64,000 bases of DNA, taken from assembly GCA_964585685.1 (NCBI GenBank), contig CAZPEP010000015.1, positions 32,761-96,760 on the forward strand, written 5' to 3'. Of the stretch, positions 41,187-50,500 are shown one piece after another; position 1 is the first letter of the stretch; each line of letters starts with the position of its first letter. The stretch is from JALHVH01 sp964585685. Its GTDB lineage: Bacteria > Acidobacteriota > Aminicenantia > Aminicenantales > Saccharicenantaceae. Below the pieces are notes generated by a model. It made no database searches. It was not told the origin of the DNA and saw only the letters and a program-made list of their open reading frames with translations. Made by a program: the position numbers and the translations under genes.

Positions 41187-42449
41187 ATGGAAAGCATCCG
41201 CATCTGGGGAAACCACGACCTGCGCCTCCGGGGCGAGGTCCGCATCAGCGGGTCGAAGAACGCCGTCCTCCCGGCCATCGCGGCCGCCCTGCTCACCCGC
41301 GAGAACCTCCACCTGACCAACATCCCCCTCGTCAAGGACGTCCACACCATCCTCACCCTGATGAAACAGCTGGGCGCCGAATACTCCGTCGCGGGGAACG
41401 CCCTCGACATCCGGATCGGGGAGATCACCTCGGACGAGGCAGCCTATGAGCTGGTCCGGGCGATGAGGGCCTCCATTCTCGTTCTGGGCCCGCTCCTGGC
41501 GCGCTACGGGAAGGCCGTCGTCGCCCTGCCAGGGGGTTGCGCCATCGGCTCGCGGCCCATCGACCTCCACATCAGCGGGCTCCAGAAGCTCGGCGCGACG
41601 ATCAATCTCGAGCACGGCTACATCCAGGCCCACGCAGACAAGCTCACTGGCGCGCCGATCGAGTTCGAGAAGAAGACGGTGACCGGGACCGAGAACCTGG
41701 TCATGGCCGCCGCCCTGGCCGAGGGCGAGACCGTCCTCCGGAACTGCGCCTGCGAGCCGGAGATCGTCAATCTCTGCGAGCTCCTGGTCAAGATGGGAGC
41801 CCGGATCGACGGGATCGGCGAGGAGACGATGCGCATCCAAGGCGTCAAGGAGCTCGGCGGCGCCAGCCACGAGATCATCCCCGACCGCATTGAAGCCGGG
41901 ACTTTTCTGGTCGCCGGGGCCTTGACCCGCGGCGACATCCTGCTCACCGGCATCCAGCCTGCCCATCTTCAGACAATCGTCCAGAGGCTGAAGTACTCCG
42001 GGACCGTCTTCGAGCCGGTCCAAGGGGACGCCCTGCGCGTCGTCGGGGGCCGGGAGATCCGTCCCCAGGACATCACGACCTCCCCCTACCCAGGCTTCCC
42101 CACGGACATGCAGGCCCAGTTCATGGTCCTGATGACCCAGGCCCTGGGGACGTCCATCATCACCGAGACGATCTTCGACCGGCGGTTCTCGCACGTCAAC
42201 GAACTCCTTCGGCTCGGGGCCAATATCGAGGTCCAGGGGGACAAGGCCACGGTGAAGGGCCGAACCCCGCTCTCGGGCGCCGAGGTTATCGCCACCGACC
42301 TCAGGGCGTCGGCCTCGCTCGTCCTGGCCGGCCTTATCGCCGGCGGCGAGACGGTCATCAACGAGATCGACCACCTCGACCGTGGCTACGAGAGGATCGA
42401 GGAAAAGCTCCGGGGGCTCGGCGCCTCCATCGAGCGTATCCGGAACTGA
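41187..42449 (+). CDS. murA: UDP-N-acetylglucosamine 1-carboxyvinyltransferase
   Basis: 420 residues, first committed step of peptidoglycan synthesis (enolpyruvyl transfer from PEP). SGSKNAVLPAIAAALL at the N-terminus, the active-site loop GGCAIGSRPIDLH with the catalytic Cys that fosfomycin attacks, and DIMA-type FPTDMQAQFMVLMTQA and DLRASASLVLAGLIA repeats of the two inside-out barrels. The gene begins a run with HIT and DUF2520 genes on the same strand. The upstream promoter predicts an almost leaderless mRNA. Confidence 0.97.
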   Translation: MESIRIWGNHDLRLRGEVRISGSKNAVLPAIAAALLTRENLHLTNIPLVKDVHTILTLMKQLGAEYSVAGNALDIRIGEITSDEAAYELVRAMRASILVLGPLLARYGKAVVALPGGCAIGSRPIDLHISGLQKLGATINLEHGYIQAHADKLTGAPIEFEKKTVTGTENLVMAAALAEGETVLRNCACEPEIVNLCELLVKMGARIDGIGEETMRIQGVKELGGASHEIIPDRIEAGTFLVAGALTRGDILLTGIQPAHLQTIVQRLKYSGTVFEPVQGDALRVVGGREIRPQDITTSPYPGFPTDMQAQFMVLMTQALGTSIITETIFDRRFSHVNELLRLGANIEVQGDKATVKGRTPLSGAEVIATDLRASASLVLAGLIAGGETVINEIDHLDRGYERIEEKLRGLGASIERIRN

Positions 42450-42458
42450 GGAGGGGCC

Positions 42459-42803
42459 ATGGACGGCTGCATCTTCTGCAGGATCGCGGCGAAAGAGATC
42501 CCGGCATCTGTAGTCTACGAGGACGACGAGATGCTGGCCTTCGACGACATCAACCCTAAGGCCCCCGTCCACGTTCTCCTCATCCCCAGGGAGCACTTCG
42601 CCTCGCTCAATGAGCTCCCGAAGGGCCGGGAGGACCTGCTCGGCCGGATCCTCGCGAAAGCCCGCGCGGTGGCCGAGGCGAAGGGCGTCGGGAAGAGCGG
42701 TTACCGCGTCGTGCTCAATACGGCCAGGGACTCCGGCCAGGACGTCTTCCACATCCACTTCCACGTCCTCGGCGGGCGTAAGATGACCTGGCCGCCGGGA
42801 TGA
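42459..42803 (+). CDS. HIT-family (HINT-type) nucleotide hydrolase
   Basis: 114 residues. CIFCRI near the N-terminus (HINT-type metal or structural Cys pair) and the triad HIHFHVLGGR at the C-terminus with the nucleophilic middle His. Hydrolyses nucleoside phosphoramidates or related AMP esters; physiological substrate uncertain. It sits nine bases after murA with GAGG as ribosome-binding site. Confidence 0.95.
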   Translation: MDGCIFCRIAAKEIPASVVYEDDEMLAFDDINPKAPVHVLLIPREHFASLNELPKGREDLLGRILAKARAVAEAKGVGKSGYRVVLNTARDSGQDVFHIHFHVLGGRKMTWPPG

Positions 42804-42804
42804 A

Positions 42805-43671
42805 ATGACCGGCGTTTCCATCATCGGGGCGGGACGGCTCGGCGCATCGTTGGGCCACGCCCTGGCTCGCAAAGGCTGCGACCTCCGGGCCCTCTCCTGC
42901 CGGACGTCGCGCTCTGCCCGCGAAAGCACCCGGATCGTCGGCGCGGGCCGGGCGTTCACCGACATCGTCAGGGCGGCAGGGGATTCCCCGGTGGTCTTCC
43001 TGTGCGTGCCGGACGGCGCCCTCCCGGCCGTCGCCGCGTCGCTTGCCGCTTCCCCTCTGGACTGGCGGAAGCGGACGGTCTTTCATACGAGCGGCCTGGT
43101 CCCCGCCCGGGTGCTCGAGCCTCTCGCGCGCGCGGGGGCGTTCACGGCCTCCTTCCATCCGGTCCAGACATTCGCCCGCAAGGAAGCCGACCCAGGCCTC
43201 TTCCGCGGCATTTTTTGGGGGCTCGAAGGGGATCCTGAAGCCATGAGGACGGCCTTGAGGATCGTCCGCAGGCTCGGCGGGGCCGCCCTCATCCTCACCG
43301 AAAAGGAAAAGACGCTCTTTCACGCGGCCTGCGTTCTCTGCTCGGGCGGGGCGGTCGCACTCTTCGATTCCGCCTCCGGCCTTCTCGCAGGAATGGGATT
43401 AGGCCCCGGCGAGGCGACACGCGTCCTCCTTCCGCTCGCCCAAAGGACTTTACGGAACGTAAAGGAAATTGGCGTGGCGGGGGCGCTGACCGGGCCGGTT
43501 TCCCGCGGCGATGTGAAGGCCGTCCGTGCCCATATCAAGGCCTTACCCGAGGAGGGCCCGGCCCGCGCGCTGTACGCGGCACTGGGAATGGCGGGCCTTG
43601 AAATGGCCGGAAAGAGGACGCTTTCCCTGAAGACGGTCAGGGCCCTGAAACGGCTGCTGAAAGATAGATAA
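42805..43671 (+). CDS. Rossmann-fold / DUF2520 protein
   Basis: 288 residues. N-terminal NAD(P)-binding fold (SIIGAGRLGASLGHALA, then VVFLCVPDGALPAVA) and C-terminal helical DUF2520 domain (FHAACVLCSGGAVALFDSA). Related to pyrroline-5-carboxylate reductase-like and 6-phosphogluconate-dehydrogenase-like folds; DUF2520 proteins often neighbour pantothenate or peptidoglycan genes but their reaction is not established here. It begins one base after the HIT stop and overlaps the end of convergent murB by 35 bases. Confidence 0.88.
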   Translation: MTGVSIIGAGRLGASLGHALARKGCDLRALSCRTSRSARESTRIVGAGRAFTDIVRAAGDSPVVFLCVPDGALPAVAASLAASPLDWRKRTVFHTSGLVPARVLEPLARAGAFTASFHPVQTFARKEADPGLFRGIFWGLEGDPEAMRTALRIVRRLGGAALILTEKEKTLFHAACVLCSGGAVALFDSASGLLAGMGLGPGEATRVLLPLAQRTLRNVKEIGVAGALTGPVSRGDVKAVRAHIKALPEEGPARALYAALGMAGLEMAGKRTLSLKTVRALKRLLKDR

Positions 43672-44581
43672 CCTCCTCTTCCAGAACGATCCCGGAGCGT
43701 TCCCACACTCTTTCCTTGAGTTCGGCGGCCAGCGCCAAGACGTCGGCCGCCCTCGCGCCGCCGAGATTGATGAGGAAGTTCGCGTGCCCCGAAAACACCG
43801 CGGCATCGCCCACGCGGAGCTTCTTGGCCCCGACCTCCTCGAGCAGGCGCCCGGCCGGGACCTTAGTCCCGTCGGCGCGGACGGGGTTCTTGAAATAGCT
43901 CCCGGCGCACGGCGTCCCCCAGGCGGGCTGTCTCTCCCGCCGGCATTCCAGGTTTTCCCGGACCGCCTTTCCGACACGCTCCAGGTCTCCGGGAACGGCC
44001 TCGAAAACCGCGTTCAGGATCACGACCGGTTTCGTCTTAAGGACCGAGTTCCGGTAACCAAAGGTCATGTCCTCCCGGGTCGCCGGGTGCTCGTTCCCGT
44101 CGTCGCCCAGGAAGACCGCCCGGACGAACACGTCGCCCATCGCCCTCCCAAACGCCCCGGCATTGCCGTAGAGCGCGCCGCCGACGGTCCCGGGGATGCC
44201 GGCCAAGAACTCCAGGCCTTCGAGGCCGCCGTCGAGGGCATGCTGGAGCAGCCGGGACAGGGGGGTTCCGGAAAGGACTTCGACCTCGCCGGGCTCCGGC
44301 CCGGGCGTCAAACCCTGGGCCCGGTTATGAACGATCAGGCCCCGATATCCCTCGTCCGCGAACAGGATGTTGTACCCGCCGCCGATGACATAATGCGGGA
44401 CCCCGGTCCTACGGGCGAACCCAACCGCGGCCACAAGCTCTTCGCTGGTCGCCACCTCAAAGAAGAGGTCGGCCGGGCCGCCGATCCGGAAGCTGGACAG
44501 TTCCTTCAGAGAAACACCCCTCACGAGAGGCCTCCCGACGGCCTCGAGGAACCGGGCGTCGAGGTCTGCAATCCTGTCCAT
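43637..44581 (-). CDS. murB: UDP-N-acetylenolpyruvoylglucosamine reductase
   Basis: 314 residues. FAD-binding SSFRIGGPADLFFEV, GGGYNILFADEGY, GLEGLEFLAGIPGTVGGAL; catalytic Ser in GSYFKNP; C-terminal HANFLINLGGARAADV. NADPH-dependent second step of UDP-MurNAc synthesis, complementing murA encoded 1.2 kb away on the other strand. The 3' end overlaps the DUF2520 gene (35 bases, convergent). Confidence 0.97.
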   Translation of the reverse strand: MDRIADLDARFLEAVGRPLVRGVSLKELSSFRIGGPADLFFEVATSEELVAAVGFARRTGVPHYVIGGGYNILFADEGYRGLIVHNRAQGLTPGPEPGEVEVLSGTPLSRLLQHALDGGLEGLEFLAGIPGTVGGALYGNAGAFGRAMGDVFVRAVFLGDDGNEHPATREDMTFGYRNSVLKTKPVVILNAVFEAVPGDLERVGKAVRENLECRRERQPAWGTPCAGSYFKNPVRADGTKVPAGRLLEEVGAKKLRVGDAAVFSGHANFLINLGGARAADVLALAAELKERVWERSGIVLEEEVIYLSAAVSGP

Positions 44582-44796
44582 GCGCGTATTCTAGATCATC
44601 GCCATCCCGGATGTCTAATGGGGTTTCGGAGGCTCGTTATGGAGGCCAGGCTCGGCGGCCCCCCCTCCGGCACGGAGGGCTTCAGGGTAGCCTTCATCGC
44701 CCCAGGTCATCCTTGCCCCCTATGCTTCGAACCTCTAATCGCCCTTATATATCCCTTTGGCACATATTTTGCTATAATTTTCGACGATGCGTTGTG

Positions 44797-44825
44797 TTGA
44801 CATTCCCTTGGGCACAAGCTATCAT
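44797..44825 (+). promoter_or_regulatory. Strong sigma70-type promoter for the TPR gene
   Basis: TTGACA (44797-44802), 17-bp spacer, TATCAT (44820-44825). Leader about 20 bases containing GAGGT. Confidence 0.75.
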
Positions 44826-44852
44826 TTTTGAAATTTAGTTACGAGGTAGCGC

Positions 44853-46013
44853 ATGAAAAGAATCCTGATGACGGTCCTCCTTCTCGCGGTCGCCGCGACG
44901 GGTTTTGTGGCCGCCCAGAACGAGGCGGACGACGCCTACGTCAAGGCCATGACCCAGAGCGATCCCTGCCAGAAGGTCCAAGCGCTCAAAACCTATGTCC
45001 AGAAATACGCCGGCAAGGGCACGCAATACGAGAACTTCGCGCACGTTTACCTGTGCTTGACCCCCTGCCCGAGCCAGCCGGCGGCCGAAAAGATCGAGTA
45101 CGGCGAGAAGGCTCTGACCATGGAAGGGGTCGATGATGGCACCCGGACGCAGCTTCTGGTCACCATCACCAGCCTCTACATCCAGAGCGGCCAGAACCTC
45201 GACAAGGCCAAGGCCGCGGCGGGCAAGCTTATCGACCTCGCCAAGGCCAACAAGGAAAAGGACCCGTCCGAGGCCCAATGGGGAAAGCTCATCGGAGCCG
45301 GGTACTTCCTCCAGGGCCAGGCGGCCGAAAAGGCCAAGGACATGGGCGCCGCCTCCGACGCCTACATCGCCTCCTATGTCATCCTGAAGGACCCGAAGAT
45401 CATGGCCCAGATCAGGAAGCTGGCCAAGACGCTCTACGACGCCAAGCAATTCGCCCAGGCCGAGCAGGTCTTCCGGACCCTTTACAACCACTCCAAGGAT
45501 GCCGAGAGCGCCCTGATCCTCGGCCAGACCCTCTATCGGAACAACAAGGCCGATGAGGCCCTGACCCTCTTCAAAGAAGCCTACGCCAAGAAGCAGACCG
45601 GGGAGCTCGCCTACAACATCGGCATCATCCTCGCCAAGAAGGTCCCCCAGGAGGCCATCGACTACCTCATCGTGGCCAGTTTCCGCTACCCGGCCCAGTC
45701 CCAGAACGCCCTCGGCATGGCCCAGAACCTCTTCTTCACCTCCTCGCCCGACGCCAAGATCAACGACGTTATCAACAAGATCCAGGAGAAGCAGGCGAAG
45801 ATCGACGAGCTGACCAAATCCTTCAACACCAAGTTCACGGACAAGAACGAAGAGGACCTGACCGACAATGAGAAGGCCGAGATGAAGAAGATCCTGTCCG
45901 ACATCGACGTCCAGAAGGCCGAGATCGCCAAGCTCCAATCGTCGTCGAGCGAGATGACCGGCCGGTGGACGAAGCGCATGGAGGACGTCAAGAAGAGGCT
46001 CGAGACGAGCTGA
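44853..46013 (+). CDS. Secreted TPR-repeat protein with coiled-coil tail
   Basis: 386 residues. Signal peptide MKRILMTVLLLAVAATGFVA. Degenerate tetratricopeptide repeats span about 28-300 (KAAAGKLIDLAKANKEKDPS, AKTLYDAKQFAQAEQVFRTL, LGQTLYRNNKADEALTLFKE). Residues about 305-386 are a charged coiled coil (VINKIQEKQAKIDELTKSF). Likely a periplasmic scaffold; family not more closely recognised. It is read from a strong promoter and is followed by ligA after 41 bases. Confidence 0.85.
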   Translation: MKRILMTVLLLAVAATGFVAAQNEADDAYVKAMTQSDPCQKVQALKTYVQKYAGKGTQYENFAHVYLCLTPCPSQPAAEKIEYGEKALTMEGVDDGTRTQLLVTITSLYIQSGQNLDKAKAAAGKLIDLAKANKEKDPSEAQWGKLIGAGYFLQGQAAEKAKDMGAASDAYIASYVILKDPKIMAQIRKLAKTLYDAKQFAQAEQVFRTLYNHSKDAESALILGQTLYRNNKADEALTLFKEAYAKKQTGELAYNIGIILAKKVPQEAIDYLIVASFRYPAQSQNALGMAQNLFFTSSPDAKINDVINKIQEKQAKIDELTKSFNTKFTDKNEEDLTDNEKAEMKKILSDIDVQKAEIAKLQSSSSEMTGRWTKRMEDVKKRLETS

Positions 46014-46054
46014 TCGTCCCGGCCCTCGATCCCGCAGTTTTCGGGGAAGAACAT

Positions 46055-48061
46055 TTGAAGGGGTCCATCTCCCGGCAGGCCGCCGCGAAAAGGATCGCGG
46101 ACCTGCGCAGGGAGATCGCTTACCACGAGAAGAAATACTACGTCGATAACGACCCTCAGATCTCCGACGCCGAATTCGACGCGCTCATACGGGAACTCGG
46201 CGGCCTCGAGGCCCGGTTTCCCGACCTTGTCACCCCAGAATCCCCCACCCAGCGGGTCGGGGAAATGCCTGTCCTTGGTTTCGCACCGGTCGTCCATGAC
46301 CGACCGATGCTGAGCATCGACAACTGCTACGACGAGAAGGGGCTTCGGGACTTCGAGGACCGGGTCCGCCGGCTCCTCCCCGACAAGAAGATCTCTTACG
46401 TAGCCGAGCTCAAGATCGACGGGCTCGGCATCTCCCTTCTTTACCAGGGTGGGAAGTACGCCCGGGCCGTGACGCGCGGCGACGGCGTTCGGGGCGACGA
46501 CGTCACCGCCAACGTCAAGACGATCCGGTCCCTGCCCTTGTCCATCGCCGAGATCGGGGACGTCGAGGTCCGGGGCGAGATCTACCTCCCGACCGAGGCC
46601 TTCCTCGAGATCAACAGGGGACGAGAAGAGCGGGAGGAGCCCCTCTTCGCCAACCCGCGGAACGCGGCGGCCGGCTCGATCCGTCTTCTCGACGCGAAGG
46701 AGGTCGCGGCGCGGAACCTGGACGTCTTCCTCTACACCCTCTTCGTCGACGGGCGGGAGCCCGCCACCCAGTGGGAGAGCCTGACACGGATGCGGGAGCT
46801 CGGCTTCAAGACGAATCCCAACTCCCGGCTCTGCCCGACCATCGACAACGTCCTCGCCTACTACCGCGAGTGGACGGACAAAAGGGACACGCTGAACTTC
46901 GAGGCCGACGGCGTCGTCGTCAAGATCGACGCGGCCGACGAGCGGCAGGCCCTCGGGACGACGGCCAAGTCACCGCGTTGGGCGATATCCTACAAGTTCC
47001 CGGCCCGGCAGGCGACGACCCGAATCAACGACATCGTCATCCAGGTCGGCCGGACGGGCGCCCTGACGCCCGTTGCTCTCCTCGAACCCGTCAAGCTCTC
47101 CGGCACGACGATCAGTCGCTCGACCCTCCACAATGAGGACGAACTCCGCCGCAAAGACATCCGCGTCGGCGACGTCATCCTCCTCGAGCGGAGCGGCGAC
47201 GTCATCCCACACGTCGTTTCGGTGATGATGGAGCGCCGGACCGGGAAGGAGCGCCCCTTCGTCTGGCCGACGAAGTGCCCCGTCTGCCGGTCGGCCGTCT
47301 TCCGGCCCGAGGGCGAGGCCATCTCTCGCTGCGTCAATCCCTCCTGCCCGGCTCGGATCCGGGAATCCGTCCTCCACTTCGCCTCCCGCCGGGCCATGAA
47401 CATCGACGGCCTCGGGGAGGCGCTCGTGGACCAGCTCCTCGCTAAGGGGCTCGTCCGGGAGATCCCGGACCTCTACGCCCTCCGGTTCGAGGATCTGGCC
47501 GCCTTGGACCGCATGGGGCCCACGAGCGCCCGGAACCTGCTGGACCGCGTCGCCGAGTCGAGGACGCGGGACCTCGCCCGCCTCGTCTTCGCCCTGGGCA
47601 TTCGCCACGTCGGCGAACGCCTCGCCCGGAGCCTCGCGGAGCAGTTCCGGACGCTCGACGCGCTAGCCGCGGCGCCGGCCGAAGAGCTGGCCACGGTCAA
47701 GGACGTCGGACCCAGGGTCGCGGAGAGCGTCGTTTTCTTTTTCGCCCAGGCCGAGAACGGAAAGCTCGTTGCCCGGTTGAAGGAAGTGGGTCTCGACCCG
47801 TCGTCCGGCGGGGAGGTCGCCGCCGGGGGCCCGCTCGCGGGCCAGCTCTTCGTTATCACGGGGACGCTCCGGAATCTCGGCCGCGACGAGGCGCGCCGGC
47901 GGATCGAGGCCATGGGAGGAGAGACGGCGGACTCGATCTCGGGCCGGACGACCTGCCTCCTCGCCGGCGAGTCGCCGGGCTCGAAGCTCGACAAGGCCAG
48001 AACCCTGGGGATCCGGGTCATCGATGAAGAGGAATTCCTCGAGCTCCTCGGCAAGCGCTGA
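46055..48061 (+). CDS. ligA: NAD-dependent DNA ligase, probable TTG start
   Basis: 668 residues from TTG at 46055, which follows GGGGAAG; the only upstream ATG (45965) lies inside the TPR gene and would add non-homologous residues. Domains in order: Ia (about 10-75, HEKKYYVDNDPQISDAEFD), adenylation with active-site Lys in AELKIDGLGI (KxDG), OB fold, Cys4 zinc finger (CPVC ... CVNPSCPARI), helix-hairpin-helix set (GLGEALVDQLLAKGL) and a C-terminal BRCT (QLFVITGTLRNLGRDEARR). Seals nicks in replication and repair. Normal length for LigA. Confidence 0.96.
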   Translation: MKGSISRQAAAKRIADLRREIAYHEKKYYVDNDPQISDAEFDALIRELGGLEARFPDLVTPESPTQRVGEMPVLGFAPVVHDRPMLSIDNCYDEKGLRDFEDRVRRLLPDKKISYVAELKIDGLGISLLYQGGKYARAVTRGDGVRGDDVTANVKTIRSLPLSIAEIGDVEVRGEIYLPTEAFLEINRGREEREEPLFANPRNAAAGSIRLLDAKEVAARNLDVFLYTLFVDGREPATQWESLTRMRELGFKTNPNSRLCPTIDNVLAYYREWTDKRDTLNFEADGVVVKIDAADERQALGTTAKSPRWAISYKFPARQATTRINDIVIQVGRTGALTPVALLEPVKLSGTTISRSTLHNEDELRRKDIRVGDVILLERSGDVIPHVVSVMMERRTGKERPFVWPTKCPVCRSAVFRPEGEAISRCVNPSCPARIRESVLHFASRRAMNIDGLGEALVDQLLAKGLVREIPDLYALRFEDLAALDRMGPTSARNLLDRVAESRTRDLARLVFALGIRHVGERLARSLAEQFRTLDALAAAPAEELATVKDVGPRVAESVVFFFAQAENGKLVARLKEVGLDPSSGGEVAAGGPLAGQLFVITGTLRNLGRDEARRRIEAMGGETADSISGRTTCLLAGESPGSKLDKARTLGIRVIDEEEFLELLGKR

Positions 48062-48064
48062 GGG

Positions 48065-49522
48065 CTATTTCTTCTTGGAGCCGAAGATCGACATGGACAG
48101 GAGGCCCTTGAGGCCTTTCGGCCGGGTCCCCTTGTTGATCAGCTGGAGCTCCTGCAGGGCCAGCCTATGGTCGGGGTCGGCTTCGACGGCCTTCTTGAAC
48201 TGCCGGGCGGCCTTGGTCATAAGCCCCTCGTTCTTGTACAGATAACCCAGCCCGACGTACGCCTCGGGGTTCCATGGCTCAAGGCCGATGGCCTTGAGGA
48301 AATCCCCCTCGGCCTTCTGCCGGTAGGCGGGGATCTTGGACTCGGCCATCGCCAGGAGCAGGTAGAAGTCGCCCTTGTTCTTACGGAGGCGGACGGCTTC
48401 CTCGAGCAGGGAGACAGCGTCGTCGTAACGCTCCTGGGTATAGAGGGTCTTCCCTTGCCGGAACTTGGTGTCCGCAGCCTTCAATGTGTCCTGGGGCTCT
48501 TCGCCACGGCCGCCGGGGCCCGAATCGTAAGCCCTGCGCTTCTCCCGGTTGATGAGGGTCCGGTAGGCGTTGGTGATGGCGTCGAAGACCTCGTCGATCA
48601 GGTCACGGTGGGCGGCCTGGACCTTGCGGTCGAACCGATCGGGATGGAACCTCCGGGCAAAGTTGAAGTACGCCTTTTTGATCTCCTCTTCGGTCGCCGT
48701 TCTCGGCAGGTTCAGGATCTGGTAGTAGGTCATCGTCTCCAGGTCCTCGTGCATCGCCATCACATCGGCAATCTCTGCCGTCCTCTCGCCCGCGGGGATC
48801 CCGCGGGCAGGCTCGGGCACCATCTGAGGGGCCGGTACCTCCGCCTGCGCCGAGGACGCCTCCGGCCCGAGGTCGACGAGATCCAAGCAGAACAGGAGAA
48901 AGAGGCTCTTCCAGAAGAACTCGGCGGACACCGAGAGCCCCGCCAGGACCTTTTCGGCAGGAACCCCACCGTTGATCACGCCCAGGACCTTTTTCTCCTC
49001 TTCGGTCAGGAGGTGGACCATAGACCGGGAATGCGGCCGGGGGGTCTTCCTCGCCATGAAGGCCTTGATGGCCGGGTCGTAGGCCATGCGCCGAATCCCG
49101 TATTCGATCAGGAAGGGAACGCTGATCCGGTGGACGCCCTTCTCGGCCGAGGCCTCGGCGCGCTCCTGGAAGACCACTTCGGCGTCGAAATAGGGAAAGG
49201 TGTTCAGGGTCGTTTCCCTGAGTTGGTAGACGAGGGCCTCCTCCAAGTCCCCTTCCGAGATCAGGCCTTTGCTCTTCAGGACCTCGCCGATGTTCGTGTG
49301 GGGCTCGATGAAGTCATCCATCCGGGCGTGGTCATCGCGCGTGATCTTCTCCAACCGGAACAGGACCTCTCCCAGCCGTTCCTCGGGCTGGTTTGTCTTG
49401 ATCTGGAGGAGGACCCCGTCGGTGAAAAAGAAGTATTTTTCGATGTCCCCGCGTTTGAAGACGAGTCGCCCCGATTTCTTGCGAAAATAAATATCGTGGA
49501 GAAAAATGGCTACATGTTTCAT
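48065..49522 (-). CDS. DUF4388-DnaJ-TPR protein
   Basis: 485 residues. N-terminal DUF4388/PATAN-like region (about 1-170: SGRLVFKRGDIEKYFFFTDG, IGEVLKSKGLISEGDLEEAL). A J-domain lies at about 263-335 with the HPD signature (YFNFARRFHPDRFDR). TPRs span about 345-460 (AYVGLGYLYKNEGLMTKAAR). Lys-rich end GSKKK. Such proteins in delta-proteobacteria-like genomes are thought to link chaperone recruitment to gliding or two-component signalling; the role here is unknown. The -10 box lies so close to the ATG that the mRNA should have at most about five leader bases. Confidence 0.87.
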   Translation of the reverse strand: MKHVAIFLHDIYFRKKSGRLVFKRGDIEKYFFFTDGVLLQIKTNQPEERLGEVLFRLEKITRDDHARMDDFIEPHTNIGEVLKSKGLISEGDLEEALVYQLRETTLNTFPYFDAEVVFQERAEASAEKGVHRISVPFLIEYGIRRMAYDPAIKAFMARKTPRPHSRSMVHLLTEEEKKVLGVINGGVPAEKVLAGLSVSAEFFWKSLFLLFCLDLVDLGPEASSAQAEVPAPQMVPEPARGIPAGERTAEIADVMAMHEDLETMTYYQILNLPRTATEEEIKKAYFNFARRFHPDRFDRKVQAAHRDLIDEVFDAITNAYRTLINREKRRAYDSGPGGRGEEPQDTLKAADTKFRQGKTLYTQERYDDAVSLLEEAVRLRKNKGDFYLLLAMAESKIPAYRQKAEGDFLKAIGLEPWNPEAYVGLGYLYKNEGLMTKAARQFKKAVEADPDHRLALQELQLINKGTRPKGLKGLLSMSIFGSKKK

Positions 49523-49533
49523 TCTTGTTCTTA

Positions 49534-49562
49534 TTTATAACGAATTCGGAACGGATTTGCAA
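49534..49562 (-). promoter_or_regulatory. Promoter of the DnaJ-domain gene
   Basis: Minus strand: TTGCAA (49562-49557), 17-bp spacer, TATAAA (49539-49534). Start predicted at about 49527, five bases before the ATG. Confidence 0.6.
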
Positions 49563-49645
49563 GACGAAAAAGGCCCGATGCACCGGGTCCCTGCCGGCCC
49601 GGCCGGGGATTTTACTTGGCCGCCTAATTGTGCTAATTTTGGGTT

Positions 49646-50500
49646 ATGAAAGTCCATTTGGTCCAGATGGCCCCGCGGCTCGGCGACGTCGGGGCGAACC
49701 TCGATCTGCACCTGGAGGCGCTGGAACGCGCCCGCGAGGAAAAGGCGGAGCTCGTCGTGTTCCCCGAGCTCGGCCTCACGGGCTACACTCTCAAGGACCT
49801 CGTCCCCGACGTGGCCGTGAGCCCAGCCGTCAGCCCCCTCTTTAAGAAGCTCCTGGACGCCGGACGGGGGATGTCCGTTGTCGTGGGTTTTGTCGAGGAG
49901 AAAAAGGACGAGCGTGGCCTCTTCTACAACTCGTCGGCGTTCCTGGCCGAAGGCCGGATCGTCCACGTCCACAGGAAGGTCTTCCTCCCCACCTTCGGGA
50001 TGTTCGAGGAGGCGAAGATCTTCGCCCAGGGCCGGAACGTCCTGCCCTTCCGGGCCCCGTTCGGGAAAGCGGGGATGATGATCTGCCGGGATTTCCTCCA
50101 GTACGGCGCGAGCTACCTCCTCTTCGCCGGCGGCGCCGAGGTCTTCATCGTCATATCGGCCGCTCCGGGCCGGGGGGTCTCCGGGACCGAGGGCTTCGAG
50201 ACGAGCCGGATGTGGGAGCTGATGGGGGAGGCCATCTCCCATTTTTCCACCGCCTTCGTCCTGTATTGCAACCGGGTCGGCTCCGAGGACGGGGTCACCT
50301 TCGCGGGAGGCTCTTTCGTCTTCGGCCCGGAAGGGACGCTCCTTCTCCGCGCCCCGGACCTCGACGAGGCAGTCCTCGTCTGCGACATCGACCTGGACCT
50401 TGTCCGGGACGTCCGGAAGAGATGGACGTTCAAGCGGGACGAAAGGCCCGAGATCATTCTCCACTCCCTGGAAAGGATCGTCCGCGGCTATGAAGATTAG
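49646..50500 (+). CDS. Carbon-nitrogen hydrolase, probable glutaminase partner of NAD synthase
   Basis: 284 residues, nitrilase superfamily. Catalytic triad: Glu in VFPELGLTGY, Lys in VHRKVFLPTFGMFEE, Cys in MMICRDFLQYGASY. The first two motifs are like those in the glutaminase domain of fused NadE. It overlaps the following nadE by 11 bases. The pair therefore looks like a split version of glutamine-dependent NAD+ synthetase, the first protein releasing ammonia and the second using it; this is inference from motif and context. Confidence 0.88.
   Translation: MKVHLVQMAPRLGDVGANLDLHLEALERAREEKAELVVFPELGLTGYTLKDLVPDVAVSPAVSPLFKKLLDAGRGMSVVVGFVEEKKDERGLFYNSSAFLAEGRIVHVHRKVFLPTFGMFEEAKIFAQGRNVLPFRAPFGKAGMMICRDFLQYGASYLLFAGGAEVFIVISAAPGRGVSGTEGFETSRMWELMGEAISHFSTAFVLYCNRVGSEDGVTFAGGSFVFGPEGTLLLRAPDLDEAVLVCDIDLDLVRDVRKRWTFKRDERPEIILHSLERIVRGYED

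Noticed and set aside
39698..42965. Two long minus frames (576 and 597 codons) across the sulfhydrylase, murA and HIT genes
   Set aside because: Asp/Val/Gly/Arg-rich shadow frames opposite three well-defined genes.
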